A stretch of DNA of 64,000 nucleotides from Volvox africanus (taxonomy: Eukaryota > Chlorophyta > Chlorophyceae > Chlamydomonadales > Volvocaceae): contig BSDZ01000078.1 of NCBI GenBank assembly GCA_030268105.1, forward strand, positions 2,345,001 to 2,409,000, written 5' to 3'. The notes below the pieces were generated by a model, which saw only the letters and a list, made by a program, of their open reading frames with translations, did no database searches and was not told the DNA's origin. Positions 9,109 through 20,595 of the stretch are shown in pieces. The number at the start of each line of letters is the position of its first letter. Position 1 is the stretch's first letter. The position numbers were made by a program, and so were the translations under genes.

Positions 9109-12100
9109 GGGCTTGCCCGGGTTCCTGCGGAGGGGCCACCACCTGGGATTTCTGAACTAACGCGTGGTCGGTGGTCATCCTTACGGCCAGCCGTTAAGGC
9201 ATTGTTGCCTTGTGTACTTGGACACATCGAGCGAGTCATTGCGCGACGCATCACGCTTGACGGACGCACGGGACTTCTCTGCTTCGACCCGTTGTGTAAT
9301 TTGTTTACACCTCGCCGTCCCCTGTCGTCTATCGATCTGTCTAACCACGTGGTTTTGTTCATCCCCTCATCTCTGCGTGAGATTTTGGAACAGTTGGCCA
9401 TATACAGGAGGTGTAGGCGTCAATATCCAGGCACCGCCGCATGTGTTTTACTCCCCGCTTTCTGTCGGCGCAAGGCAGAGGCATCGTTAAGGGGTATGCG
9501 GCATGTCCACCAGTTCGAGCCGGGCACCGTTTTGTTTAATGGTGTGGATCGGGAGGGTACGCTGGCTCCGTGGCCAAGCACATCCTACTCGGTTGACGTT
9601 TGATACGAAGCTCCTGACGGGGGTGCCGTAGGTTACAGACCCGCCCTAAGTGCACTGACGTTGTCTGCTGGGCAGTCGCTCGTAGATAACCGTGTCCCTG
9701 TGGTTCAGATCGGTTTGAATGGCCGTACTCTGAAGGCACTTGTTGACACCGGTGCCAGCAACGACTTCATCTCTGTCGCAGAGGTGAATGCGCTAGGGTT
9801 GTCCCCAGAGTCGTCTGATTGTCCACAGGTTACCCTTGCTGACGGGGGTAAGCATCCCATCGTGGGCAGGATTATCCTTAGCCTATCGATAGGCCCTTTG
9901 CGTGTTGTGACCCGGCCGTACGTGCTGCAGGGCTTAACAGAGACTGCACCGTACATAATGGGGTCGTCGACATTACGGCAGTACCGCGCGCACATTGACA
10001 TGGAGACCGCAACCCTGCATATGTGCAAGGGTACTCTGTCGATTAAGGTACCTTTCCTGTCGTTCGAACATGTCACACCAAAGGAGGGCGAAACTGAGGC
10101 GGTGCCTATGGTTAATTTCGCTGTGACCGCAATGGCCACGCGAATCGAACCAGAGCTAGTCGGGCGTAAGGAGGCCGTCCGTTTGTTACGGAAGGGTGCC
10201 CACGGACTGCTTTTAAGGCCGCGGGTGAGCTGTTGTGTCACCACCGCGCAGATTTCTGCGGATCCTGAGGTTGAGGCCCTACTGGCGCAGTATGAGGACG
10301 TCTTTAAAGATATCCCTGGCCTACCACCTATGCGTCCTGTTGATCACACAATCCCTCTCGTGCCTGGAGCGCAGCCTACGGCCCGGCCAATGTACAGGTT
10401 GAGTCCATTGGAGCTGGACGAGGTGAAGCACCAGGTGACGGATTTGCTCGCGAAGGGTATGATACGCCCCAGCACATCCCCGTATTCTGCACCGATTTTG
10501 TTTGTCGGTAAGAAGGATGGGACCTTGCGCATGTGCATCGATTACCGGGGGTTGAATGCGAGTACGGTGAAAAATCGCTACCCTTTGCCACGCGTTGACG
10601 ACCTGTTGGATAAGCTGAAGGGCTCAGCTTATTTTTCCTCGATTGACTTGCAACAGGGCTATAATCAGATTCGCATCGCTGCCTCTGATATCCCGAAAAC
10701 CGCTTTTCGGACACCCTTCGGTCATTTCGAGTATACGGTTCTATCGTTTGGTTTGACTAATGCCCCTGTGACGTTTAAGGCGGTCATGGACCGAATGTTT
10801 AGGCCGTTTATCGACAGGTTCGTTGTTTGCTACCTGGATGACATTTTGGTATATTCTAAGACGCGCGAGGAGCACTTGGAGCATCTTCGGCTCGTGCTCG
10901 ACGTTATGAGGCGGGAGCAATTGTTTGCTAAACGCGCCAAATGCTTTTGGGCGCAACCTCAGGTGGAATATTTGGGCCACATTGTGTCGGCCACCAGTGT
11001 GAAGATGGACCCGCGGAAGGTCGCTGTGGTTCGCGATTGGCCCGCGCCTCAGAACCTCACGGAGCTGCGTAAGTTCCTTGGCTTGACCAATTATTTCCGA
11101 AAGTTCATTGAAAAATATTCCATCATTGCGGCCCCGCTTACTAACTTAACTCGCAAAGGTGTTTTCGTTTCGCTCGAGTCGTGGACGTCGCAATGCCAGC
11201 GGGCATTCGAAGAGCTCAAACGAATCGTTGCCGAAGATGTCACCCTTGCATTCCCTGATTACTCGTTGCCATTTCGTGTTGAGGTAGTGTCTGATGCCTC
11301 AATATTTGGAAGCGGCGCTGTATTGTTACAGGAAGGGCGACCGATCGCCTTCACGAGTAAGAAGTTTTCTGGTGCGGAGATTCGCTACACCACCGGGGAA
11401 CAGGAGCTTCTGGCCGTGCTGCATGCTTTAAAGGAATGGCGCTGTTACCTCGAGGGACGCCCGTTTACTTTAAAGACTGACCATAAGCCCCTAACGTTTT
11501 TGCAAAGCGTTCCGACGTTGAACCGCCGTCAGGCTAGGTGGATGGAATACCTAGCTAGGTTCGACTGCACATGGGAGTATATTTCTGGTAAATTGAATAT
11601 TGCCGATGCTCTCAGTCGACATCCGTCGCTACACACTGCAATTTTGGCAGCGCCCATTGTGCGGCCGCGTAGCGAGGAGGTACTGATCGCGACGGACCTC
11701 GCGGAGTGGTTGAAGGTTGCCTACAACGCAGACGCCTGGTTCGCGTACCCGGCTAATGTAGAAAACCTTCGCAAGCAGAATGGCCTTTGGCTACGGACGG
11801 AGGGTGCCGCTACGCAAATCGTCGTTCCGAACGAGGACGCGCTACGCTACGACATCCTTGCGCGGTTCCACGAGGACCCGTTAGCAGGACACCCTGGTAG
11901 CAAGCGATTGATCGACTTGGTGCAACGTTCCTTTTGGTGGCCTCGTTTGGCTAAGGATGCGGCGAACTTCGTCCAGACATGCAGTCTGTGCCAGCGCAAT
12001 AAGGTTTTGTCCGGTAAGGGCCATGGGTTGTTGCAACCGTTGCCTGTCCCGGATGCGCCTTGGGAAAGTGTTTCCATGGACTTCGTAGTCGCGCTGCCCA

Positions 12101-13170
12101 AAACTGAGGGGGGATACGATGCGGTGTTCGTAATGGTCGATCGTCTGACTAAGATGGTTCACCTAGCACCATGCACATCATCCTGCACGGCTGAGCAAAC
12201 CGCATGTTTGTTTTTCGACAATGTGGTTCGGTTACACGGGGTTCCCAAAAATGTGATTTCGGACCGCGGTGGGCAGTTCACGTCTAAGTTTTGGGAAGCG
12301 CTCTGCAAACTAGTTGGCATGCGCGTCAACCTGAGCACGGCGTATCACCCGCAGACTGATGGTCAAACCGAACGTACAAATCGCACGTTGGGTGATATGT
12401 TGCGCAATTATGCGGGTCGCACACCACTTGTTTGGGATACGTATTTGACTGCGGCAGAATTCGCGCTTAACAACGCTGTTAACCGCTCTACAGGCAAAAG
12501 TCCGTTCTTTCTTAACTACGGATTTCATCCCACGCTACCCGTGTGGCGTGAGTTGGAAGTGAACGTGCCTGCTGCTAAACTTTTTGCCAAGTCTTTTATG
12601 TCCCGAATCACAGACGCGAAGTCGTGTTTGGACGCGGCGCAGCAACGAACGACGGAATACTATAACAAATCTAAGCAGGAAGTGACGTTTTCGGAAGGGC
12701 AACTCGTGTTGCTAAGCACCAAGAACTTGCGTTCCTTGGCCGACGGATCCCGAAAACTCTTACCCCGCTGGATTGGTCCGTATCCTGTCGTGTGCATGGT
12801 TGGAAATGTGGCTGTGGAGCTTGCATTGCCCGCTGATATGACCATTCACCCCACGTTTCACGTATCGCTTGTTCGTCCGTATCGTGGTACGGAACCCGTC
12901 CCTGAGCCTGCTAACGCCCCCGCAGCGATCGAACCAGTTCCCAAGACCTGGATCACTGGTAAACAGAAGTTTTACGATGTGGAGCGGGTGTTAGATTATC
13001 GCGCTCGTCGTGTGGGCCGACACCGACGTAAGCGGACAGTACAGGAGTACTTGGTTAAGTGGACAGGGTATACCGACGAGCACAACTCATGGGAACCGGC
13101 ACGCAACTTCTCACAGGACATGAAGCCCCTGCTCGAAGAAGCCCGCAAACGTGCCACACAAGCCCAATGA
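9109..13170 (+). pseudogene. pol: Pol polyprotein of B with one nonsense codon
   Basis: 1353 codons counted from the base after the gag UAG, in gag frame. The order is an unassigned N-terminal domain (about residues 32-160), aspartic protease (DTGAS about 213-217, here with N for the following D), reverse transcriptase (YLDD about 575-578), RNase H (D729, E764, D791), integrase (H/H and CSLC zinc site, then D991, D1052, E1088), a GPY-like region and a C-terminal chromodomain (about 1289-1341, with YLVKWTGY). The only stop is TGA at codon 165 (9601-9603), where the other copies have TGG. This truncates Pol before the protease. The final stop is TGA. The chromodomain is known in this group to steer integration to chromatin marks. 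Confidence 0.95.
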
Positions 13171-13229
13171 CCCCTGCAGTCGATGCTGTATGATGCAGCG
13201 AGGACGCTGCATACGGGAGGGGGGATAAT

Positions 13230-14053
13230 TGTTGTGCTACGGTTCGTTTCCCGCCGATGCGTAGGTCGATGTGATCCTACAAGGCGAAGTACTATTGTGA
13301 TGAACACATTGCATATGAATGAATCTGCATGATATAAATGTATTCGTGTACATTTATATATGCATTTGGCATGTTGTCATTATCCATCGCTACATCGCAT
13401 CATGGCAAATCCGCCTAGCATGCATGAAAGCCCGAAGCATTGAAGTGCGCATTATGCTCGTGCTACGAAACGATAAGTAATATTATCTGATATAATATTA
13501 CTTCATTACAGCACATGTTGAGAGCGCCGCACTCGTCGCGACACATGCCCTGCAACCGGATATCGTTATCCAGACCCTTGCATCATGCGAATGCCGGAAA
13601 GGCTTATACGTTGTTATGAGTAGACATCGCCTATACGCAGTAGGATTGTCACATCTAGGATCGGCCTCCTAATGTGAATCGTACGGCATTGCGATGCTGC
13701 GAGTATAACAGATGCGAGGACGGCTAAGCAAGACAAGACATTCGATACCGGAGAACACTCATGTGTTCTATATTACTATTGCTATACGCTATTCTACTTA
13801 GCCCGAGCTAAGCCTGAACTTCGCTAATCACCGCCGCGTGATGATTGCTTGCTTCCGGCGCTGACGGCAATTTCGTCCATTGCATCATTCCGATCTGTAA
13901 AACTGTAAGTTATATCTCTCTTCGTTTTGAAGTCTTCCGCTGTCTCTGTTTGCTCTCGCTTGCCTTGCTGTACTTGCAAGTGCTCGTGCATCGGTGTCGA
14001 AAGTCTCCAGACGTGCAGATACTTATGAGCAAACGCGAACGAGAGGTACAACA
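13230..14053 (+). repeat. 3' LTR of B
   Basis: 824 bp, same ends and length as the 5' LTR, with a modest number of substitutions between the two. It follows the G-rich polypurine tract and is followed by the TSD TTGTC. Confidence 0.96.
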
Positions 14054-14734
14054 TTGTCACAGCGTGTATTGTTGTTGATGAAGTTCTGTTGCTGCTGATG
14101 TGCGGATCTTGTGCGCTTCTGTCCTGTGCATGCTGGATCCGCAGGGTAGCTCGGCGGCGCTGGCGGGTTGCTCTTCGTGTCGTCTGGCTTGCTGTGGGGA
14201 TGGTGTGGTTTCTGTGTGGTCGTACACCACACGATAGGTGTATTACGGCGTACATGTGGGTCGAGGGATGGTGCTAGTATTGGGTTGGGGAGACTTGATT
14301 TGTGCCGGAGGCCGGTGAACGGCGGGTCGCTGGGAATCTCGTGGAGGCGTCTGTCTTCCAGAGGTAGCATGGACGACCAGCAACGCGGGTCATGTGCCTT
14401 CGTGTGTGGGGCTTGGGGGCATTGGGCACTTATAGCTAGGCTTAGTCGGTTCAGGGCAATCTTGTGCCGGTGTTGCACCTTGCCCCGGGGGAAAAGCTTC
14501 TGGAGTTCGGTGGTGGTGATGAGGTGTTGTGTTGTGTTCTTGTCAATGAGCGCGTGCGTGTCTTAGCCCAACTCTGTTAAGGGGAGCAGGCACCGGAACG
14601 GCAGGGTTCCGGGCTTTGTGTCCTGCCGTGTGTTGATGACGGAGGCGGCCGTCATGAGAGTGTTTAGGGATGTGTTGTACGGCATCTCCTTGTCTGTGAC
14701 TGTGATGCCGTGGTCTCACGCCAGGGTCAACTGT
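14054..14734 (-). pseudogene. LINE ORF2, post-RT region (piece 4 of 5)
   Basis: Minus-strand frame between B (left) and the CACTA transposon (right). Excising the CACTA element with one TGT joins it to the RT-thumb piece (…YTTLK + QLTLA…) in the same frame. It carries two stops: TGA after LTLA (probably a former Trp before DHG) and TAA after TELG. The protein includes LQKLFPRGKVQHRHKIALNR and a Pro/His/Lys-rich stretch. No known C-terminal zinc finger or RNase H is recognisable. Confidence 0.75.
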
Positions 14735-14777
14735 CACTATAACAAGGAATTCGTGCGTTAGCTCGCGTTAGGCTCGC

Positions 14778-14875
14778 GTTAGGATTGCATTAGCGATACG
14801 CAAGCAATAACGCAATGCGTTTGATTTGTGTTAGGCTTTGCGTTATTGCTTGTGTATCGCTAATGCAATCCTAAC
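14778..14875. repeat. long hairpin in the left CACTA subterminal region
   Basis: Inverted repeat with 38-bp arms (14778-14815 and 14838-14875) and a 22-nt loop. The arms differ at one position by eye. Both are built from the GCGTTAGG-type subterminal motif and end in GTTAGG/CCTAAC. It could be a compound transposase-binding array or a source of double-stranded RNA. Confidence 0.85.
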
Positions 14876-15770
14876 GCACCTAACGCAATCACAAATAAAC
14901 TTTTTTGGGAAGGAACGAAAATGTTTGCGTTTACTTTGCGTTAGCTAACGCAACCTAACGCGAACTTACGCAATGTCAAATGCACCCACATAGATTCTAA
15001 GGTGTGTGTTAGGCCTAACGCAACACAAGCGTTAGAGACCCATATGCAAGCAAAAATACATAGCGTGCATGGAAGTTAAAGTTCTCTAACGCACAATATA
15101 CGCACGCCTAACGCGCATTAACGCGCATTAACGCATGCTTGCGTATGCTGCGAATAATGCGTACACAGGTAGCAGTTGTGGGTTGCGTAAAAGTTTTAAA
15201 CGCATGTAACTAACATATTCGCACGCTTTCACAAGGTCTTACGCGTGCGATAGCAACATTCGCGCCACTTTCGCTTTGCGTACGAGGCAGCCTCGCATTC
15301 TTGCTCACTGTAACTACTTTTGGTCGTTCTGGTTATTTCTTTACTGTTTCAGTTATCGTTCCTGTTATTGTTTGCTGTTTTGCCCACCCGCTGCAGAATT
15401 ATTTTTGTGTGTACGGAAACTATCCTGTCGTAATGTACGTAGCTGTTATGAAGAATATCAATAGGATTTCAGTTTTGATAGATGAAAATATTCCAGGCAA
15501 TAATTTACAGTTCAATATTCGGAAAGCATCCAGGTAAGCAGCCATTGGTGAGTACACATTAATTCAAACGACGACCACGAAACAATCAAATTTCTACACA
15601 TCCAATCCTGCCAATCAAATTTTGTTTATGAGTTCAATAATCATTTGTACCATGCACCAATCATTTCAATCATCATTAGGTACATACATCCTAACTTCAT
15701 CTGCCACCGCACATTTAGCAGCCCGCTCTAATATAAGCTTAGAAACAAACATGTTAGATGTTAGTTCTAT

Positions 15771-15884
15771 CTAATAGTCTTCTATTTCACTCTCTCTGTT
15801 GTCGTCCTCCTCTGGCGCAGTGGTGGCGTCATCCTGCTCGTCCTCAATCTTCTCATCCTCACTCACCTCCTCCTCAAGCAACTC
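15771..15884 (-). CDS. candidate terminal exon, acidic tail
   Basis: On the minus strand a strong acceptor (CTTTTCTAAACTTTTCAG, ending at 15885) precedes 37 codons of highly acidic protein (ELLEEEVSEDEKIEDEQ...) and a TAG stop at 15771-15773. Only one reading frame is open from this acceptor. Acidic tails occur in many nuclear proteins. The phase does not fit the candidate exon at 16017-16165 as I read it, so an exon in between may be missing or these are separate isoforms. Confidence 0.35.
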   Translation of the reverse strand, partial: ELLEEEVSEDEKIEDEQDDATTAPEEDDNRESEIEDY

Positions 15885-16016
15885 CTGAAAAGTTTAGAAA
15901 AGGAAAATTATACTTATTTACATGCATATGTATAAATGTAAATTAAGCTGTCACCACTCAGCAATTATCACTTCCGGTTACAATAATCTTAATCATGTCT
16001 AGGGTGGGCAGTGCTT

Positions 16017-16165
16017 TTAAGTACCACTAATCATTCTAAAAGCATAGTCTTTCATTTGCTGTACTATGTACTTGGACACTTTGTTACCTGTTTCTGCTAA
16101 CTCCCTGAGCTCCCACGTTGATGTAGTGCCCGTGTACATCGCACACCTTCCGAAACACTCTTGAC
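16017..16165 (-). CDS. candidate exon of the CACTA minus-strand gene, frame uncertain
   Basis: Acceptor (TTTTGACTGATAAAG) ending at 16166. Two frames remain open well into the block. One reads CFGRCAMYTGTTSTWELREL and onward to a TAA at 16017-16019. Another reaches a good donor (AACAG/GTAACA) after about 28 codons. The phase-0 frame implied by the upstream exons stops earlier. I therefore cannot decide the reading frame. No domain is recognised. Confidence 0.3.
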
Positions 16166-16250
16166 CTTTATCAGTCAAAACAACACATATTATAATTATA
16201 CATTCAAACATGAAGGAAATTTAGATAATAAGCTGAACTAAGGAAATTAC

Positions 16251-16734
16251 CTTCTGTCCCTGGTGGTCGTAACTGTCATCGTCATCCGTAGACTTGTCTT
16301 CCAACGGCACCTGCTGGTCCAAAATACGTGAAGGGACTTGGTAGTAATAAAAAGGTTATATTAAAAAGTAAGTAATGTCTGACCTCAATATTTCGTACCT
16401 TTCTTTTGGTGCCCGTGCTTGGTCGCCTCACTTTCGTGGACGGCCGCACATCGTCATCGTTCGTTACCTTCAAGGGCCGACATTAGCATACATATATGAT
16501 TTGAGAAATTACAAGCTTACAATTTCTATCAAAAAAGAGAAAAATAAATCGACATATGGCACATCAAACGACAAAGCACACAGCAAATGAAAAGAATATA
16601 ACGAAGCATGAAATTACAGCTCAATAAAACAGGAAGACAGGATGAATGGGCTGTACCTTTTTTGCTGCCGCCTTGCTTGAGTTCCTAGCTTTCCTGCTGG
16701 AGTTCCTTGTCGTAGAGGGCTGCGAACTCTTTGC
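16251..16734 (-). CDS. three phase-0 exon-like blocks inside the CACTA element
   Basis: Minus strand, three blocks bounded by GT and AG, all ending on codon boundaries: 16657-16734 (26 aa, Ser/Lys/Arg-rich, AKSSQPSTTRNSS...), 16399-16467 (23 aa, VTNDDDVRPSTKVRRPSTG...) and 16251-16313 (21 aa, QVPLEDKSTDDDDSYDHQ). The spacers between them are A/T-rich. The composition, basic nuclear-localisation-like followed by acidic, resembles a linker in a DNA-binding protein. This could be the remains of a TNPA-like transposon gene or a captured host fragment. An open frame at 16950-17150 may be an upstream exon. No homology is recognised. Confidence 0.4.
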
Positions 16735-17219
16735 CTACATAAAAAGGAAGTACGTTTGGGGAGAATAGGAACAATTACATAAAAGACAGAAAGGAGAAAA
16801 CAGGTTAAAGGACATTAATGATCTGTACATCCCTGTATATGAGATCCGTAATGTACATCACCCATCCAGCAATAATTTTGCTAAGTGCGCCTGGTAATTT
16901 GCACGCCCCATCATCCACTCTCCGTACTACTAGTATTTGCACTAACCTGTCAGCGTCTAGCGGCCTTGACCTCCTTCTCCTTCTGATGTATGCTAGCTGC
17001 GTTGGCAGCCAGCACCATCATCGATGCATCTTCACCATGTGCGGGCTGCTTTTGGCCTTTGCTAGGGCGCCCATTATGAGTTCCTAATGGCACGTCATTT
17101 CGGCCGTTTTTCTGCGGGTTGGTGGCAATAAAGTATTTCGTACACGACAAAAATAAACGCAGGAAAAAAATTTATTCTTTTACTAGTTAAAGTAAAATAC
17201 AAATCTTATGCATACGTAC

Positions 17220-17440
17220 TACTTAAAAGCGAAGAGTAGTGCTTCCGTACTCCGTCCAGGGTTGTGCGGCTGCCAATCAATCCCATGTAAGCAACAATGT
17301 TTCGTAACCCTGCTTTACAACATCCTTTATATGTACATTTAATGCCACCCATTGTACACAGTCGTCAGGTCGTCCATGTCATACGGTAGCAGTTCTATTG
17401 GACAACCTTGCTTGCGCAGGCAGCATACGTATAATTTCTG
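17220..17440 (-). pseudogene. decayed exon-like block in the CACTA element
   Basis: On the minus strand, after a plausible acceptor (GATGCTGCAG), a frame begins KLYVCCLRKQGCPIELLPYD. It is then continued only by switching frames twice (…VALNVHIKDVVKQGYETLL, then GLIGSRTTLDGVRKHYSS). This looks like former coding sequence with small indels. The family is not recognised. Confidence 0.3.
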
Positions 17441-19037
17441 CAGCATCAACAGCTAATCATATATTTGTAAAGAAATAATAATTGCTTCAGTAACGAATGG
17501 AGCCGCCTTCTGCTTATGATGGAAAGTCCCGTATGAAACTCTTTACATCCCGAAAACACTTTTCCCCTGAAAGTCAGGAACATTTTCAGTGTGTCATGCC
17601 TGGAAGGGAGCCACTAGAAGGCAACATTGCATCGGATCTGCTAGATGGCATCGACCAAGGCAGCAGCCGCTTGGCTCAAAGCTTGGCTCTTCCTGGTTTT
17701 AGTAGCAATGAGAAGTGACTTCATTGTGACGAGGATGTTTAGAATCACCATTGCAACGTTTGTACTTGAGATGCCCCGTCTATGTGCCCCGTCTTGGGAG
17801 CCAGGGCCAGCGGGATGGGATGGAAGGCAAGGGTTCTGGGCAGCCCTCAGTACAGCGCCGTCATCGGCTTAGGCACGTGCTTGGAGTTTCTGGAGCCATG
17901 AAACAATTCTGGTTAGAAATGTGCATGACGTTTTTGATGCAATGACAAAATAATGACCGTGCTGAAAATTGTGGCGTGAATCCGTTGAACTATTCATTCC
18001 CGTGCAGCGATTGAACTATTCTGCATTGCAATATGTCTGGATTGGGGAAGCATTGGGGTCATAGAGTACCTCTCACACATGCTCGCTTTCATGGTCAATT
18101 TTCACACATACGCCAAGCTGCTATGATGCTTGCCGGACAAGGCTATCTAATTTTTGGGGCCTGCTCGATGTGTAACTGTGGCTCTTGGTGACTTTGTTTG
18201 GGTCTCCATCTGGAAACATTGTTGCCTGGCTACTGTGTAAGGTTTGCTGTTGCCAAATTTCCTCGGTCCTTACCCAGACTTGCTAACTCTGGCAGCTTGC
18301 TGCTCAATAATTAGAAAGCCTTCCATAATTAGAAAGGTAGCCCTGAACAGCCATCTGTGGCACTTCAGAGTTCTATGTTATAAAGTAAGCCACATGTACG
18401 GGTTCTAAATTCGTATAATGGTAGCGATTTAGCGATGTTAACAAGCGCTCACCAGAGCAATCTCTTGTACAACGACTAGTATTCATAGCGCTATCCTAAA
18501 TTGAAATTAACTTTGAAGATATTTTATGCACAAAGCCTCGAGACTACTGCACAATAAGAGCAAGTAAGCAAACTAAATAAATCCGGCAAACCCGTGCTCT
18601 GAACATCATTATGCACTATCTACATAAACTTTGCATAAACTGTGTTACAGTGTGTTACGTGCATATCGTAACGCACTGTATGCAAGATATACGCAAGCTG
18701 TTTGTGTAAAGTTAACGCGTGCATTAGGTTTGCGATCGCGTGTGTTAGGTTTGCGTTAGGCTCGCGTTAGAACATACGCAAGCCCCCGATTTTTGAGCAC
18801 CACGAAACGTAATAAAAATTACAGGGAACTTTTATAATCATTATAAATATTGTTTTCATTTAAACGAACTTGAAAACGACGCACTATAACAGACGTTCTG
18901 TCAAGTTTTCTATTTCTTTGCGTTAGGCTCACGTTAGGCTAACACAACCTCTAACGCACAAAGCGCAGCCTTACGCACACATACGCGCCCTAACGCAGCC
19001 TAACGCGAGCCTAACGCACGAATCTGTTGTTATAGTG

Positions 19038-19612
19038 TGTTTTAAGGTGGTGTAGAAGCTGCTCTCGTGTTTCAACATGTGCATCCTGGTGTCGGCCGCC
19101 AGACGACAATGCAGCTCAAGCATGGCTCTTGTCACGACGCCTAGCCGGCCTTCATCGTTTAGGGATAAGACCAGCGCGCGTACTGCCATGCGCACGTAGA
19201 TCGGTAGCAGGGACCCAACTCCCAGTCCATACTGTTCCGTTGGTAGCAACACGGCACGTGTGGGGAAACTGGTGGGCAAGCCGTAACAGCATCGGGCTAC
19301 ACGTGCTATCATCGCGTCCAAAAGTTTGATATCGTTAGGTGTGTATGCCATGGTGGGGAAGCTGTACGACACTACTATACAAGTCTGTATGATTCTGATG
19401 CATTGGTCCGGCGATGCTAGGGAGCCTTGAAGTAGGTCACCCTTGTCCCTCACCGTCTTGCAGACATGGGACATCTGTGCACTTCAGTTGAGGGTCATCG
19501 TCACATGTACTCCAAGGTATTTGTAGGGCTCCGTGGGGGGTAGGTACGGCACTGCCTGGCCGCTTATCTTGATTTTTTCCTCCAGGGCTGACTTGAGTGT
19601 GCGTGCACATGT
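19038..19612 (-). pseudogene. LINE RT thumb/connection region (piece 3 of 5)
   Basis: Minus strand, between CACTA (left) and element E (right). It contains the typical LINE RT segment after the catalytic core: KSALEEKIKISGQ, then PYKYLGVHVTMTLN, then IARVARCCYGLP with a Leu-rich stretch. It joins piece 2 in frame after removal of E and one CATGT (…NGPTC + ARTLK…). A TGA follows TLN, probably a former Trp, so the protein is broken. Confidence 0.85.
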
Positions 19613-19705
19613 TGTTGTATTACGGTACCGGCCTTAGCTCCTTGCTAAGTAAGTAGCCAGTGGCTACACCCTCTATGTGCTAATATAGAGGCTAAGGGTT
19701 GCACG
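19613..19705 (+). repeat. 5' LTR of E, first 93 bp
   Basis: TGTTGTATTACGGTACCGGCC... matches the start of the intact 3' LTR at 43958. It breaks off at GCACG, the target duplicated by element C, and resumes at 39773-39992. Confidence 0.95.
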
Positions 19706-20528
19706 TGTTGTGCTACGGTTAGTTTCCCGCCGATGCGTAGGTCAATGTGATCCTACAAGGCGAAGTGCTATTGTGATGAACACATTGCATATGAATGAAT
19801 CTGCATGATATAAATGTATTCGTGTACATTTATATATACATTTGGCATGTTGTCATTATCCATCGCGACATCGCATCATGGCAAATCCGCCTAGCATGCA
19901 TGAAAGCCCGAAGCATTGAAGTGCGCATTATGCTCGTGCTACGAAACGATAAGTAATATTATCTGATATAATATTACTTCATTAAAGCACACGTTGAGAG
20001 CGCCGCACTCGTTGCGATACATGCCCTGCAATCGGATATCGTTATTCGGACCCTTGCATCATGCGAATGCCGGAAAGGCTTATACGTTGTTATGCGTAGA
20101 CATCGCCTAGACGCAGTAGGGTTGTCACATCTAGGATCGGCCTCCTGATGTGAATCGTACGGCATTGCGATGCTGCGAGTATAACAGATGCGAGGACGGC
20201 TTAGCAAAATAAGACATTCGATACCGGAGAACACTTGTGTGTTCTACATTACTATTGCTATACGCTATTCTACTTAGCCCGAGCTAAGCCTGAACTTCGC
20301 TAATCACCGCCGCGTGATGATTGCTTGCTTCCGGTGCTGACGGCGATTTCGTCCATTGCATCGTTCCGATCTGTAAAACTGTAAGTTATGTCTCTCTTCG
20401 TCTTGAAGTCTCCGCTGTCTCTGTTTGCTCTCGCTTGCCTTGCCGTACTTGCAAGTGCTCACGCATCGGTGTCGAAAGTCTCCAGACGTGCAGATACTTA
20501 TGAGCAAACGCGAACGAGAGGTACAACA
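19706..20528 (+). repeat. 5' LTR of C (823 bp)
   Basis: U3 of the B-like subfamily (CAATGTGATCCTACAAGG..., ATGAACACATTGCATATG). The remainder closely matches its 3' partner. It is followed by a primer-binding-like block with one change (TTCGGTATCGAGACAGG). Confidence 0.95.
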
Positions 20529-20595
20529 ATTCGGTATCGAGACAGGTTCGTTGCCTAACTGTCTCACTTTGTCTAATCGGAAGTAGGTTCTTTCT

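Larger units (their letters stand above)
6583..14053 (+). mobile_element. Ty3/gypsy chromovirus element B, full length, 7471 bp
   Basis: Complete element with 824-bp LTRs at 6583-7406 and 13230-14053, flanked by the 5-bp TSD TTGTC (6578-6582 and 14054-14058). A primer-binding-like block (TTGGTATCGAGACAGG, about 7409-7424) follows the 5' LTR. It shares TGGTATC with initiator-Met-type sites but then diverges. The polypurine tract GGGAGGGGGG is at 13215-13224, five bases before the 3' LTR. Between them lie ORF0, gag, UAG and pol. The order RT, RNase H, integrase, chromodomain identifies a chromovirus. It sits in the C-terminal coding region of the LINE. One nonsense codon in pol (9601-9603) makes it non-autonomous as it stands. 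Confidence 0.97.
14735..19037. mobile_element. CACTA-type (En/Spm-like) DNA transposon, 4303 bp
   Basis: The termini are inverted repeats. The left end reads CACTATAACAA and the right end TTGTTATAGTG, with similarity continuing inward (TTCGTGCGTTA, then CTCGCGTTAGGC). The 3-bp TSD TGT flanks both ends (14732-14734 and 19038-19040), and removing the element restores the LINE frame. CACTA termini, a 3-bp TSD and arrays of a subterminal motif (GCGTTAGG/CCTAACGC, about 14755-15290 and 18650-19020) are hallmarks of the superfamily. No TNPD-like transposase ORF is visible, so it is probably non-autonomous or decayed. The interior contains exon-like blocks on the minus strand. About 17440-18640 holds nothing I can support. 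Confidence 0.88.

Noticed and set aside
9601..9603. Repeat-induced point mutation or targeted deamination, suggested by several TGG-to-TGA stops (B pol, E integrase, LINE).
   Set aside because: TGG to TGA is one of very few single transitions that make a stop, so finding it is biased. Intact copies of the same repeats sit nearby without such changes. A strand- and context-specific mutation count would be needed.
15301..15537. Plus-strand ORF of 78 aa ending at a strong donor-like CATCCAG/GTAAGC in the CACTA element.
   Set aside because: It has a hydrophobic, low-complexity translation with no matching acceptor or downstream exon that I could identify. A single donor-like site is not enough.
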